The notes beneath the pieces are model-generated. The model had not been told where the DNA came from and did no database searches. It saw nothing but the letters and a program-made list of their open reading frames with translations. Of a stretch of 64,000 nt of DNA, positions 24,992 through 34,300 are shown piece after piece; the first letter of the stretch is position 1; every line of letters starts with the position of its first letter. Source of the stretch: Procambarus clarkii (taxonomy: Eukaryota > Arthropoda > Malacostraca > Decapoda > Cambaridae); contig NC_091158.1 of the NCBI RefSeq assembly GCF_040958095.1, positions 38,444,432 to 38,508,431 of the forward strand. The letters run 5' to 3'. The position numbers and the translations under genes are program-made.

Positions 24992-25024
24992 CAAAAAAGA
25001 AAAAAAAAGAAAAATAGTTGTTAA
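22229..25024 (+). CDS. low-complexity, putative zinc-binding viral-block protein
   Basis: Not recognised as a family. The frame is open from 22229; no ATG exists before about 22535, so the start is unresolved (TTG at 22307, the TAG-separated ATG at 22097, or ATG near 22535). Two Cys/His sets look zinc-binding: CIKCNGIF..HEC (about 22403-22460) and CNCCEVKF...C (about 22719-22815). After that come an Asp run, an Arg/Ser region (23150-23330), a Thr/Ala run, about 45 Gln codons (23730-23870), a duplicated LLSLSNQDEKITR block (about 24631-24720), a Lys/Glu charged segment and a Ser run. This design suggests a nuclear RNA- or DNA-binding regulator, but nothing specific. The front half is AT-rich like the viral genes. 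Confidence 0.5.
23160..23870 (+). repeat. cluster of triplet repeats (AGC, ACT/ACC, CAA/CAG)
   Basis: An AGC/AGA-rich stretch (23160-23330), an ACT/ACC stretch (23468-23575) and a CAA/CAG stretch (23733-23870) follow each other in one frame, coding Ser/Arg, Thr and Gln runs. Another TCA run codes Ser at 24921-24990. Confidence 0.9.
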
Positions 25025-25388
25025 CATTTAGTGGTTTTGATTGTTAAGGTTTTAAAATTTTCTTCATTGTCAGTAATAAATAAAAGAAAAATTTGAATTA
25101 GTTAAACCATGTACTGTATATATTTTTTAGTACAAATTAACAAATTTATAGATCTACTAAAGAATTGGAATCTGCTATGAAATATTTTTACCATATGCAG
25201 CAAAAATAGAGCTGTATAGTCCTTCGAATGTAGAAGCTGGGTGTAGTGGAGTTTCGAGAATATAATAAGTTTTTTTGTTACAAAAGAATAAAATGAAACC
25301 TTTTTTCGAGGAACATTTTACTTTCATCCTAGACTGAGAGAGTGTGCTAGCCAAAGCTCCTCCGTTTTAAAGCTATTTATTATACATT

Positions 25389-25616
25389 ATGGATGTTTTA
25401 ATAATTGAACTAGTTGAAGCTCTGAGGACAGAATTAAATTACCTACGGGACGAAGTACAGCAGTTGAAAGAGCATCAGGCGAAAAGAAATGAGGAGACCA
25501 GCTTTAAAAAAAACACTTGGAAAGTTGTTAAGGATAGAGGTCTTAAGAAAACTTTGGTAATAAATTATCTATCAGCTCACCCACAAGATGAAATTCATTC
25601 AGATTACAGTGCTTAA
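25389..25616 (+). CDS. 75-aa coiled-coil ORF, possible retroelement fragment
   Basis: ATG at 25389. Residues 5-35 show heptad-like Leu/Ile spacing with alternating charges (ELNYLRDEVQQLKEH), followed by a W-K-V-V basic segment. A short coiled coil before a Trp/Lys/Arg stretch is seen in ORF1-like regions of some arthropod non-LTR elements. It lies in the host-like interval rather than among compact viral genes. Function unknown. Confidence 0.3.
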   Translation: MDVLIIELVEALRTELNYLRDEVQQLKEHQAKRNEETSFKKNTWKVVKDRGLKKTLVINYLSAHPQDEIHSDYSA

Positions 25617-25782
25617 AGTAACAGTTACCTAATTTTTAATTAAAGCTCTTCTAACCTTTGATATATATTGATGAAAATATCCTTGAAAAAACAACTATTC
25701 TAATAAAATTTTAATCATCACAAACACTTTATGACCTCTTGTTCTTTTAAGCTTTGTATAACAGCAATTATAAAAACTTAGC

Positions 25783-26003
25783 CCAGACTTGTCACTGGCT
25801 GTGCTTGTTCTGCCTGACTTGTCATTGGGTGTGCTTGTTCTGCCTGACTGACTTGTCACTTGCTGCGCTTGTTCTGCCTGACTTACTTGTCACTGGCTGT
25901 ACTTGTTCTGCCTGACTGACTTGTCACTGGCTGTGCTTGTTCTTCCTGACTTACTTGTCACTGGCTGTACTTGTTCTGCCTGACTGTGACTTGTCACTGG
26001 CTT
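25783..26003. repeat. about 35-bp minisatellite, 6-7 copies
   Basis: Degenerate copies of a unit containing ACTTGTCACTGGCTGTGCTT followed by GTTCTGCCTGACT. Unit length varies between about 31 and 37 bp. Confidence 0.85.
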
Positions 26004-26222
26004 TATTTACTTAAATCATTATTACCATTGAGATGTTGAGGGTAATTATAACTGTATATAATTAAAGTCAGAATCATCCTTTATTAACTTATTTACCTTA
26101 AATTAAACCTCACATTAGTACAAGCCAGGAATTTTTTGGGGGTGCCTAATTTAAAAAATCAAAACTATTAATAATGTCATCAATTCTCATTATATATTTC
26201 TACACAATAATAACTCCAATAA

Positions 26223-27566
26223 TCATATGTCTATTCTCATATAAAAATGAACAGTAGACCTAATAAAAATGGGCACACTAGATGTTTGTACATGAATGTA
26301 TTTTTCATTTAAAACACTTTTAATAACCATAGGAAAGTTGGAACCAAACATTATCACTAGTCGTCCTTTGAAATTTTTAAGTATACTAACGATAGTCATA
26401 TAAAAATTCCCAATTGGTTCATTGATTATAAGTATATTGGCATTTGAATATTCTTTATTAATACAAGTTTCTTTAATTATATGCCTAATATACCCGTTTG
26501 GTAACCATTTAACTGCAGTTATATACTCTAATCTTTCTGTGTTTTCTGTTGGAATAATGCTCACACCTCGATTCAGCAAAAAACTCTCAACCCATCCACC
26601 ACGAGCATAAATAGACACCACAGTGTCCTTTGGGTTTATAAAACTCATTATTTCATCAAGTTCCTTCTTGGTAAGTATATGCTTTCCAAAAATAAAAATG
26701 TGCTCTTGCCAATAACAATCGTTAGCATAATTACAAATATTTTGAAGATGTTCTAATCTTATTTTTGATGCACAATTTAAGACAGTAGATTTCGGCTGGA
26801 AATAAGCAATCTCACCTTGCCAAGATAATCGTTCATCTTCAGAAAAGAAAGATGAACGTGGATAACCATCTATTGGTAGTTCAGGGTGGAATTGAGGTGA
26901 AAATTTATTATTTATATGATGTCCCCAGAATGGAACATGTGCAACTGAAAGATCTTGCAACTGAATGTGATCTAAATCAACTTCAATATTTACTAACTTA
27001 GGTAGAGAGGATTTCTTTTTCTTTGGGTGTATCATTAACATTATTAAATGTAAAAATGCACCATGAAATAAATCTGTTTGGTTGCCTTCAGGAAATTCTT
27101 TGATTATTATGATATATGTACTGTAAAATAGAATAATTAAATAAAATAAAGTTAATATAACCTGATAACAGTTCATATAAAAAAAAAGGAGTAACATTAA
27201 TCCCATACTTAAAACCATATAATAACCATGTACTCCATAGATTAATTTCCACATAAAATAAGTAATCATTAAACATGCTACTAGAAATAAGACATTTGTG
27301 TCATCTATAGTACATATACCAATTCCTAAGCAGAAATATATAACCATATATTGAACTTGCTTCCTGCAAACTTCTCTGTTTCTTTCACATATTAGGCAAA
27401 AAAGAAGTGCAACAAAATTCACTTCTCTAAGCCCTGAATAATACCAAAAAAGACCACAAAGAACTGTCCACAGGTTAAATATGTGTGTACTATAAACATC
27501 ATCTAAATACAGTTGAATTTCATATGAAAGTGGTTGCCAAATGAAATCTTCTAACAGCAACATCAT
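26223..27566 (-). CDS. polytopic membrane protein with C-terminal soluble domain
   Basis: The first ATGs are at 27564-27566 and 27561-27563; the upstream TTG extension only adds an Ile run coded by a GAT/ATG microsatellite. About 447 aa. The N-terminal ~160 residues contain five to six hydrophobic segments. The remainder is soluble and begins after a basic KKKK motif. In the last third, VVSIYARGGWVESFLLNRG followed by a hydrophobic strand ILIINEP and a later LVIMFGSNFP recalls the strand-loop pattern of a Rossmann fold, for example a degraded methyltransferase; this is a weak suggestion. Same strand as the next two genes. Unknown function. Confidence 0.55.
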   Translation of the reverse strand: MMLLLEDFIWQPLSYEIQLYLDDVYSTHIFNLWTVLCGLFWYYSGLREVNFVALLFCLICERNREVCRKQVQYMVIYFCLGIGICTIDDTNVLFLVACLMITYFMWKLIYGVHGYYMVLSMGLMLLLFFYMNCYQVILTLFYLIILFYSTYIIIIKEFPEGNQTDLFHGAFLHLIMLMIHPKKKKSSLPKLVNIEVDLDHIQLQDLSVAHVPFWGHHINNKFSPQFHPELPIDGYPRSSFFSEDERLSWQGEIAYFQPKSTVLNCASKIRLEHLQNICNYANDCYWQEHIFIFGKHILTKKELDEIMSFINPKDTVVSIYARGGWVESFLLNRGVSIIPTENTERLEYITAVKWLPNGYIRHIIKETCINKEYSNANILIINEPIGNFYMTIVSILKNFKGRLVIMFGSNFPMVIKSVLNEKYIHVQTSSVPIFIRSTVHFYMRIDI

Positions 27567-27693
27567 GATGATAATGATGATGATGATGATGGAAGCCAAT
27601 CAATAAGTCTATTCTTACTTAAACATCCTGTAGACAAAAGAAAAAAATATGATTTAGATTATTTCCACACCATACAACACATACATACATAAA

Positions 27694-28473
27694 TCAGCGA
27701 TGTTTCTTATATTTATAGACTTCCCCATCTTTATATATATGAAGATCAATAGTTCGAAGAATATCCCCTAAACATTCTAAATTATTTTCAGATTTTGTTT
27801 TAGGAAGGCAGTTTAATCTTTTAAGATTTTGTTTGGGGAGAGAACAGAGAAGAATAGTCTCTAACCAATTTACACATTTAAATTTTTTCATAAGTAAATT
27901 ATACAAATTATATATAACAATTCTTGTTACTTCATTGACATATTTTACAGTAGGTGATCGATTATATACATTACTTAAATTATCTTTTAGGTCATATATA
28001 TCGGTATGGGACAGAAGAATGGGTTTAATACATCTTTCATTCAATATAGGTTTTCTAATTAGAGAATAAGGTATTTTTCCTTGTATAATCCAAATAGATT
28101 CCATAAGAGCCCATCCTTGATATCGTAACGTATTTTCTAAGAGAATAATGTATAATTTGATAATATGAATTCTTTTTAGGAGTTTGTATAAATAATAACT
28201 AAATTGTCTTCGAATAAAATCAAGAATAAATTCACATCGGTAATGATCCCATTTTCCATTTATTATTAAAAACCCAATATTTTGACATATATCTATATAT
28301 GTGTCAAACATAACTGATATAATATTATTAAATTCACTATCTAACATATCAAACATTGGCAAGTAAATATGCTTTATATTATAATTATAAAGATTAATTG
28401 AATAATTTAATATATCAATAAAATATTTACCAACTAAAATTTTAACTTGTGAATCAGTAATAACATCTCCCAT
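27694..28473 (-). CDS. hypothetical viral-block protein, 259 aa
   Basis: Not recognised. ATG at 28471-28473, stop at 27694. Very rich in Ile, Leu, Tyr, Asn and Lys, as expected from AT-rich viral coding sequence; mostly helical-looking with hydrophobic patches but no clear membrane anchor. Scattered Cys without metal-binding spacing. It lies 127 bp upstream of the polytopic membrane protein gene on the same strand. Confidence 0.6.
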   Translation of the reverse strand: MGDVITDSQVKILVGKYFIDILNYSINLYNYNIKHIYLPMFDMLDSEFNNIISVMFDTYIDICQNIGFLIINGKWDHYRCEFILDFIRRQFSYYLYKLLKRIHIIKLYIILLENTLRYQGWALMESIWIIQGKIPYSLIRKPILNERCIKPILLSHTDIYDLKDNLSNVYNRSPTVKYVNEVTRIVIYNLYNLLMKKFKCVNWLETILLCSLPKQNLKRLNCLPKTKSENNLECLGDILRTIDLHIYKDGEVYKYKKHR

Positions 28474-29090
28474 TATTTTTTTATTTAATAAAAAATCAAA
28501 TGGTATGGTAAATAAATTTGTTTTTGGTATACGACTACACTCAGGAACAGTACTTACTGTGATTACAGGAACAGATGAACTGGTCTATAAACCCTCATAA
28601 TTTGCCTGTTTATATACCTTCCATCCCAGGTATACAATAATTACTATCTCTATTATAATCTCATTTGTGTTATTATTATCTTTCCATAAAATATAGTGAG
28701 ACTAAGACGTGGAGGTAGGGGAAGGGGGATGGGGGTGCATCCAAGAATCTCTCTATCAAGTCGATAATATGGCCAGATTCTCTACGTCCTTATTTTTGCA
28801 AGCGTCCATGAACACATCATCTTCTTCATCAGTGAAGTGTAGCTACTGCCATCCTTGACCCCGACTCAGAACTTAATTTAACCCCCCATAAATATAAAAA
28901 TTGGTGTTCTATGATAATGTATAAATACTATAAACCTCATTGAGATGGTAACTAAAATACAAAGTTAGTTGGTATAGTTTGACAACCTGTTGTAACATAT
29001 CTATATTTATAATATAATAATTAATATATGGTCAGTTTAAATGTACATTTTTTTATATAAAATAGGATGAAATAAAATATTAATATACAG
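28474..29090. other. gene-free interval in the viral block
   Basis: No gene supported in 617 bp. A GC-richer, host-like stretch runs from about 28690 to 28880. A 27-bp stretch at 28891-28917 matches, at 25 of 27 positions, a piece of the next gene (29536-29562), suggesting a remnant duplicate of that gene's 5' part. Confidence 0.4.
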
Positions 29091-29568
29091 TTATTCCTCA
29101 TCATTGATATTTGCACATTGAGCACATATTAAATCAAAACTATTAAAACGTGTAAATCTTACCGCTACCATATCACACCAATTGATTTTTTGTTTTAGAG
29201 CAAAATATTCATCCTTTAGAGATTTAGAACAATGAAGACAGTAGTGGCGTTCACTTATATTAATTTCATTAAATGTCGCCAATTGTTGTCCAAGAATTGT
29301 ATTAATATCTTTTTCAAATGAATTATTCAATTCAATTTCCAATACATCAAATTTTAAATTGTTAGTGATTGTTGCAATCATATGATGTTCACAAATTACA
29401 TCTTTTCCTTTAAATAATCGAACTAATGAAAATGATGGCATAGTTTGAAATGTTATTAACATATCTGTATAAATGATATAATAATTATAACTTGGATGAT
29501 ATTCACCATTAAAGGTGCATTTTGTTTTTAACCAAAATATAAAATCTGGTGTTCTATGATAAGATAAT
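29091..29568 (-). pseudogene. viral-block gene truncated at its 5' end by a retroelement
   Basis: The frame runs leftward from the junction with the Penelope-like repeat (about 29569) to a stop at 29091; about 159 codons remain and no ATG start belongs to the viral part. The body is Ile/Asn/Tyr/Phe rich. Two Cys pairs near the C-terminus (CLHC and CAQC) could bind zinc. It is the last recognisable viral gene in the window; its N-terminal part is not found on the other side of the retroelement. Function unknown. Confidence 0.65.
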
Positions 29569-29803
29569 GCCAATATCAAGAGAAAACCATCAATGGCAAT
29601 AGTGGAAAATGCGCCTTTGCAAAGCCATTTTCCTTTTTACCCCGGCTTCGCATAGGCGCAGGGGTGTTTTCATATTTTCTCCAGCGGCTTCGTGTAGGAC
29701 CAGGGGTGTTTTTATTTTTCCGACGGCTATCTCTAGCCCAGGGTATGCTTTTAAATTTTTGTTCGTCAGTACCTCGTAGTCTCCTCATATTTTCATTCGT
29801 TTA
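29569..29803 (-). repeat. Penelope-like element terminal repeat (pLTR), outer copy
   Basis: This 235-bp segment recurs as an apparently identical direct repeat at 30735-30969. In the minus-strand direction it follows the endonuclease region and abuts viral sequence, so it is the 3' LTR-like repeat of the left element and defines the insertion point. It holds a 70-codon open frame that is unlikely to be a gene. Confidence 0.75.
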
Positions 29804-29971
29804 AGTTTTGGGTGAGGTGACAAAGATAAGATAGGACACGAATCAATGGGCATGAACTGGATAATAAAACATACGAATGGAAGTAACTGCAGAAGGCCTA
29901 TTGGCCCATACTTCCTCTTGCTGCTTCTATATTGGTTCGGGGTCTTGAAGTGGGTGGAATATAGTTGTGCA

Positions 29972-30499
29972 TTAATTGGCTGTTGATTGCTGGTGTTGAC
30001 TTTTTGATGTGTAGTGCCTCACTGATGTCGAGTCTCCAGCTATCGCTGTATTTATCGAAGATTTCTGTGTTGCTAAGATTTCTCTGGTGATGGTCTGGTT
30101 GTGAGAAGAGATTATATGTTCCTTAATGGAGCCCTGTTGTTTGTGCATAGTTAATCGCCTAGAAAGAGACGTTGTTGTCTTATCTATATACTTAGTTTTT
30201 TGGGGCTTACAGTCCCCAAGCGGGCATGTGAAGGCATAGACGATGTTGGTTTCCTTCAAGGCGTTCTGTTTGGTGTCTGGGGAGTTTTTCATCAGTAGGT
30301 TGGCCGTTTTCTTGTTTTTGTAGTAAATTATCAATTGTATTTGCTGATTTTTGTCTGTAGGGATAACGTCCCTATCACTAATGTCTTTCAGGACAATTTC
30401 CTCCGTTTTATGAGCCGTCGAAAAGAAGTTCCTGTAAAATAGTCTAATAGGGGGTGCAAGTGTTGTGTTAATTGGCTCTTCAGAGGTCCCTCTGAAGAG
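29972..30499 (-). pseudogene. GIY-YIG endonuclease remnant of a Penelope-like element
   Basis: The frame, open from about 30499 without needing an ATG, carries the end of a PLE polyprotein. FYRNFFSTAHKTEEIVLKD and RDVIPTDKNQQ precede IIYYKNKKTANLL, then a CPLGDC Cys pair, KYIDKTTTSLSRRLTMHKQ (GIY-YIG core region with the conserved Arg) and IKEHIISSHN. This order matches the linker plus endonuclease of crustacean-type Penelope elements. The upstream reverse transcriptase is absent. The same frame recurs inverted at 38049-38576. Confidence 0.7.
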
Positions 30500-30734
30500 T
30501 CATCTAACGACAGAGGAGGACTGCTTGAGACTTTAAGATGACTGGACAAACTGAAGGAATGGTCGAACAAATAGTTGTTAGAGTTTAACCCAAGCAAATG
30601 TATTGTAATGAAGATATGTGTAAGGAGAAGGAGGCCAGATTCAAGGTATCATTTGGGAGATGAAATTCTTCAAGAGTCAGAGAGAGAGAGAGAGAGACTT
30701 GGGGGTTAATATAATGCCAGACCTGTCTCCTGAA

Positions 30735-30969
30735 GCCAATATCAAGAGAAAACCATCAATGGCAATAGTGGAAAATGCGCCTTTGCAAAGCCATTTTCCT
30801 TTTTACCCCGGCTTCGCATAGGCGCAGGGGTGTTTTCATATTTTCTCCAGCGGCTTCGTGTAGGACCAGGGGTGTTTTTATTTTTCCGACGGCTATCTCT
30901 AGCCCAGGGTATGCTTTTAAATTTTTGTTCGTCAGTACCTCGTAGTCTCCTCATATTTTCATTCGTTTA
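30735..30969 (-). repeat. Penelope-like element terminal repeat (pLTR), inner copy
   Basis: Direct repeat of 29569-29803 over 235 bp, ending just before the sequence shared by both palindrome arms. A third copy, inverted, is at 37579-37813. Confidence 0.75.
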
Positions 30970-31398
30970 TCGTTCGCTCCCTTCCATCATATATAATTTT
31001 CCCAAAAAGAAGGATTAAACAGCTCCCGTCTAGCCTCTACTCTTTCACTCGAAGGGATTAAATTGCAGTCTTCCGTCGCACTTAAATTTCGTTGCCTCGA
31101 TGACCCTGCACAGACATTGTCAATGGTCAATGACGTCAGTCATTCATCATATTCCCTGAATAAGTCCGTTTTCTGTTATTGTGTATTTATTCCCATTTTC
31201 AATATTATTTAAATATAGTGCAAATTGTTTAAATTGTAATTGTTTAAATATAGTGCAACATATTCCTGCCTGAAAAAATATAATGTACAATGGAGTTCAG
31301 ATCCAGGTAAAGAAAGTTTTCCTAATCTCTCTTTGTAATTGTTATTATAAAACAGAGATTTTATTGCACATTTATTTATAATTTAGTTGTTTTAGATT

Positions 31399-34300
31399 CT
31401 CACTCCCACTCACGAGGGACACTCGTGAGTGGCCTGCAGGTCCCAGGGACACTCGTGAGTGTCCGGCCTGCAGGTCCCAGGGACACTCGTGAGTGTCTGG
31501 CCTGCAGGTCCCAGGGACACTCGTGAGTGTTTGGCCTGCAGGTCCCAGTGACACTCGTGAGTGGCCTGCAGGTCCCAGGGACACTCGTGAGTGGCCTGCA
31601 GGTCCCAGGGACACTCGTGAGTGTCCGGCCTGCAGGTCCCAGGGACACTCGTGAGTGGCCTGCAGGTCCCAGAAACACTCGTGAGTGGCCTGCAGGTCCC
31701 AGGGACACTCGTGAGTGGCCTGCAGGTCCCAGGGACACTCGTGAGTGGCCTGCAGGTCCCAGGGATACTCGTGAGTGGCCTGCAGGTCCCAGGGACACTC
31801 GTGAGTGGCCTGCAGGTCCCAGGGACACTCGTGAGTGGCCTGCAGGTCCCAGGGACACTCGTGAGTGTCTGGCCTGCAGGTCCCAGGGACTGTATCGTGA
31901 GTGTCCGGCCTGCAGGTCCCAGGGACACTCGTGAGTGGCCTGCAGGTCCCAGGGACACTCGTGAGTGTCTGGCCTGCAGGTCCCAGGGACACTCGTGAGT
32001 GTCCGGCCTGCAGGTCCCAGGGACACTCGTGAGTGTCCGGCCTGCAGGTCCCAGGGACACTCGTGAGTGGCCTGCAGGTCCCAGGGACACTCGTGAGTGG
32101 CCTGCAGGTCCCAGGGACACTCGTGAGTGTCTGGCCTGCAGGTCTCAGGGACACTCGTGAGTGGCCTGCAGGTCCCAGGGACACTCGTGAGTGGCCTGCA
32201 GGTCCCAGGGACACTCGTGAGTGTCCGGCCTGCAGGTCCCAGGGACACTCGTGAGTGGCCTGCAGGTCCCAGAAACACTCGTGAGTGGCCTGCAGGTCCC
32301 AGGGACACTCGTGAGTGGCCTGCAGGTCCCAGGGACACTCGTGAGTGGCCTGCAGGTCCCAGGGACTGTATCGTGAGTGTCCGGCCTGCAGGTCCCAGGG
32401 ACACTCGTGAGTGGCCTGCAGGTCCCAGGGACACTCGTGAGTGGCCTGCAGGTCCCAGGGACACTCGTGAGTGTCCGGCCTGCAGGTCCCAGGGACACTC
32501 GTGAGTGGCCTGCAGGTCCCAGGGACAGTCGTGAGTGTCCGGCCTGCAGGTCCCAGGGACACTCGTGAGTGGCCTGCAGGTCCCAGGGACACTCGTGAGT
32601 GGCCTGCAGGTCCCAGGGACACTCGTGAGTGTCTGGCCTGCAGGTCCCAGGGACTGTATCGTGAGTGTCCGGCCTGCAGGTCCCAGGGACACTCGTGAGT
32701 GGCCTGCAGGTCCCAGGGACACTCGTGAGTGTCTGGCCTGCAGGTCCCAGGGACACTCGTGAGTGTCCGGCTTGCAGGTCCCAGGGACACTCGTGAGTGT
32801 CTGGCCTGCAGGTCCCAGGGACACTCGTGAGTGTCCGGCCTGCAGGTCCCAGGGACACTCGTGAGTGTCCGGCCTGCAGGTCCCAGGGACACTCGTGAGT
32901 GTCTGGCCTGCAGGTCCCAGGGACACTCGTGAGTGTCCGGCCTGCAGGTCCCAGTGACACTCGTGAGTGTCTGGCCTGCAGGTCCCAGGGACACTCGTGA
33001 GTGTTCGGCCTGCAGGTCCCAGGGACACTCGTGAGTGTCCGGCCAGCAGGTCCCAGGGACACTCGTGAGTGTCCGGCCTGCAGGTCCCAGGGACACTCGT
33101 GAGTGTCTGGCCTGCAGGTCCCAGGGACACTCGTGAGTGGCCTGCAGGTCCCAGGGACACTCGTGAGTGTCCGGCCTGCAGGTCCCAGGGACACTCGTGA
33201 GTGGCCTGCAGGTCCCAGGGACACTCGTGAGTGTCTGGCCTGCATTTCCCAGGGACACTCGTTAGTGGCCTGCAGGTCCCAGTGACACTCGTGAGTGTCT
33301 GGCCTGCAGGTCCCAGGGACACTCGTGACTGTCCGGCCTGCAGGTCCCAGGGACTGTATCGTGAGTGTCCGGCCTGCAGGTCCCAGGGACACTCGTGAGT
33401 GGCCTGCAGGTCCCAGGGACTGTATCGTGAGTGTCCGGCCTGCAGGTCCCAGGGACACTCGTGAGTGGCCTGCAGGTCCCAGGGACACTCGTGAGTGGCC
33501 TGCAGGTCCCAGGGACACTCGTGAGTGTCTGGCCTGCAGGTCCCAGGGACTGTATCGTGAGTGTCCGGCCTGCAGGTCCCAGGGACACTCGTGAGTGGCC
33601 TGCAGGTCCCAGGGACACTCGTGAGTGTCTGGCCTGCAGGTCCCAGGGACACTCGTGAGTGTCCGGCCTGCAGGTCCCAGGGACACTCGTGAGTGTCCGG
33701 CCTGCAGGTCCCAGGAACACTCGTGAGTGGCCTGCAGGTCCCAGGGACACTCGTGAGTGGCCTGCAGGTCCCAGGGACACTCGTGAGTGTCTGGCCTGCA
33801 GGTCCCAGGGACACTCGTGAGTGGCCTGCAGGTCCCAGGGACACTCGTGAGTGGCCTGCAGGTCCCAGGGACACTCGTGAGTGGCCTGCAGGTCCCAGGG
33901 ACACTCGTGAGTGGCCTGCAGGTCCCAGGGACACTCGTGAGTGTCCGGCCTGCAGGTCCCAGGGACACTCGTGAGTGGCCTGCAGGTCCCAGGGACACTC
34001 GTGAGTGGCCTGCAGGTCCCAGGGACACTCGTGAGTGGCCTGCAGGTCCCAGGGACACTCGTGAGTGGCCTGCAGGTCCCAGGGACACTCGTGAGTGTCC
34101 GGCCTGCAGGTCCCAGGGACACTCGTGAGTGGCCTGCAGGTCCCAGGGACACTCGTGAGTGGCCTGCAGGTCCCAGGGACACTCGTGAGTGTCTGGCCTG
34201 CAGGTCCCAGGGACTGTATCGTGAGTGTCCGGCCTGCAGGTCCCAGGGACACTCGTGAGTGGCCTGCAGGTCCCAGGGACACTCGTGAGTGTCTGGCCTG

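Larger units (their letters stand above)
25025..26222. other. host-like segment between viral genes
   Basis: About 1.2 kb with only one small ORF (25389-25616) and a 35-bp minisatellite (25783-26003). Composition is less AT-rich around 25180-25400 and 25780-26000. Probably host DNA inserted in the viral block; ends not defined. Confidence 0.45.
29569..30969 (-). mobile_element. Penelope-like retroelement fragment, left copy
   Basis: Read leftward: 235-bp pLTR (30969-30735), about 930 bp with an endonuclease reading frame, then a second pLTR (29803-29569) joined to the broken viral gene. The reverse transcriptase part is missing, so the copy is internally or 5' truncated. PLEs are known to carry LTR-like repeats and a C-terminal GIY-YIG endonuclease, which matches this layout. 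Confidence 0.7.
29803..31398. repeat. left arm of a large near-perfect palindrome
   Basis: Positions x on this arm pair with 68548 minus x on the right arm (37150-38745). Paired reading frames fall exactly on this relation, so no net indel is seen over 1596 bp, and only a few substitutions were noticed. The spacer is the 30/34-bp minisatellite plus about 280 bp. Confidence 0.9.

Noticed and set aside
29576-29788. 70-aa Arg/Lys-rich ORF present three times in the pLTR
   Set aside because: It is simply part of the terminal repeat and lacks recognisable features; short and not conserved as a gene.
30735-30969. Hammerhead ribozyme in the Penelope-like terminal repeat
   Set aside because: PLE pLTRs often carry one, but no CTGATGA core with a paired GAAA was found in the repeat on either strand.
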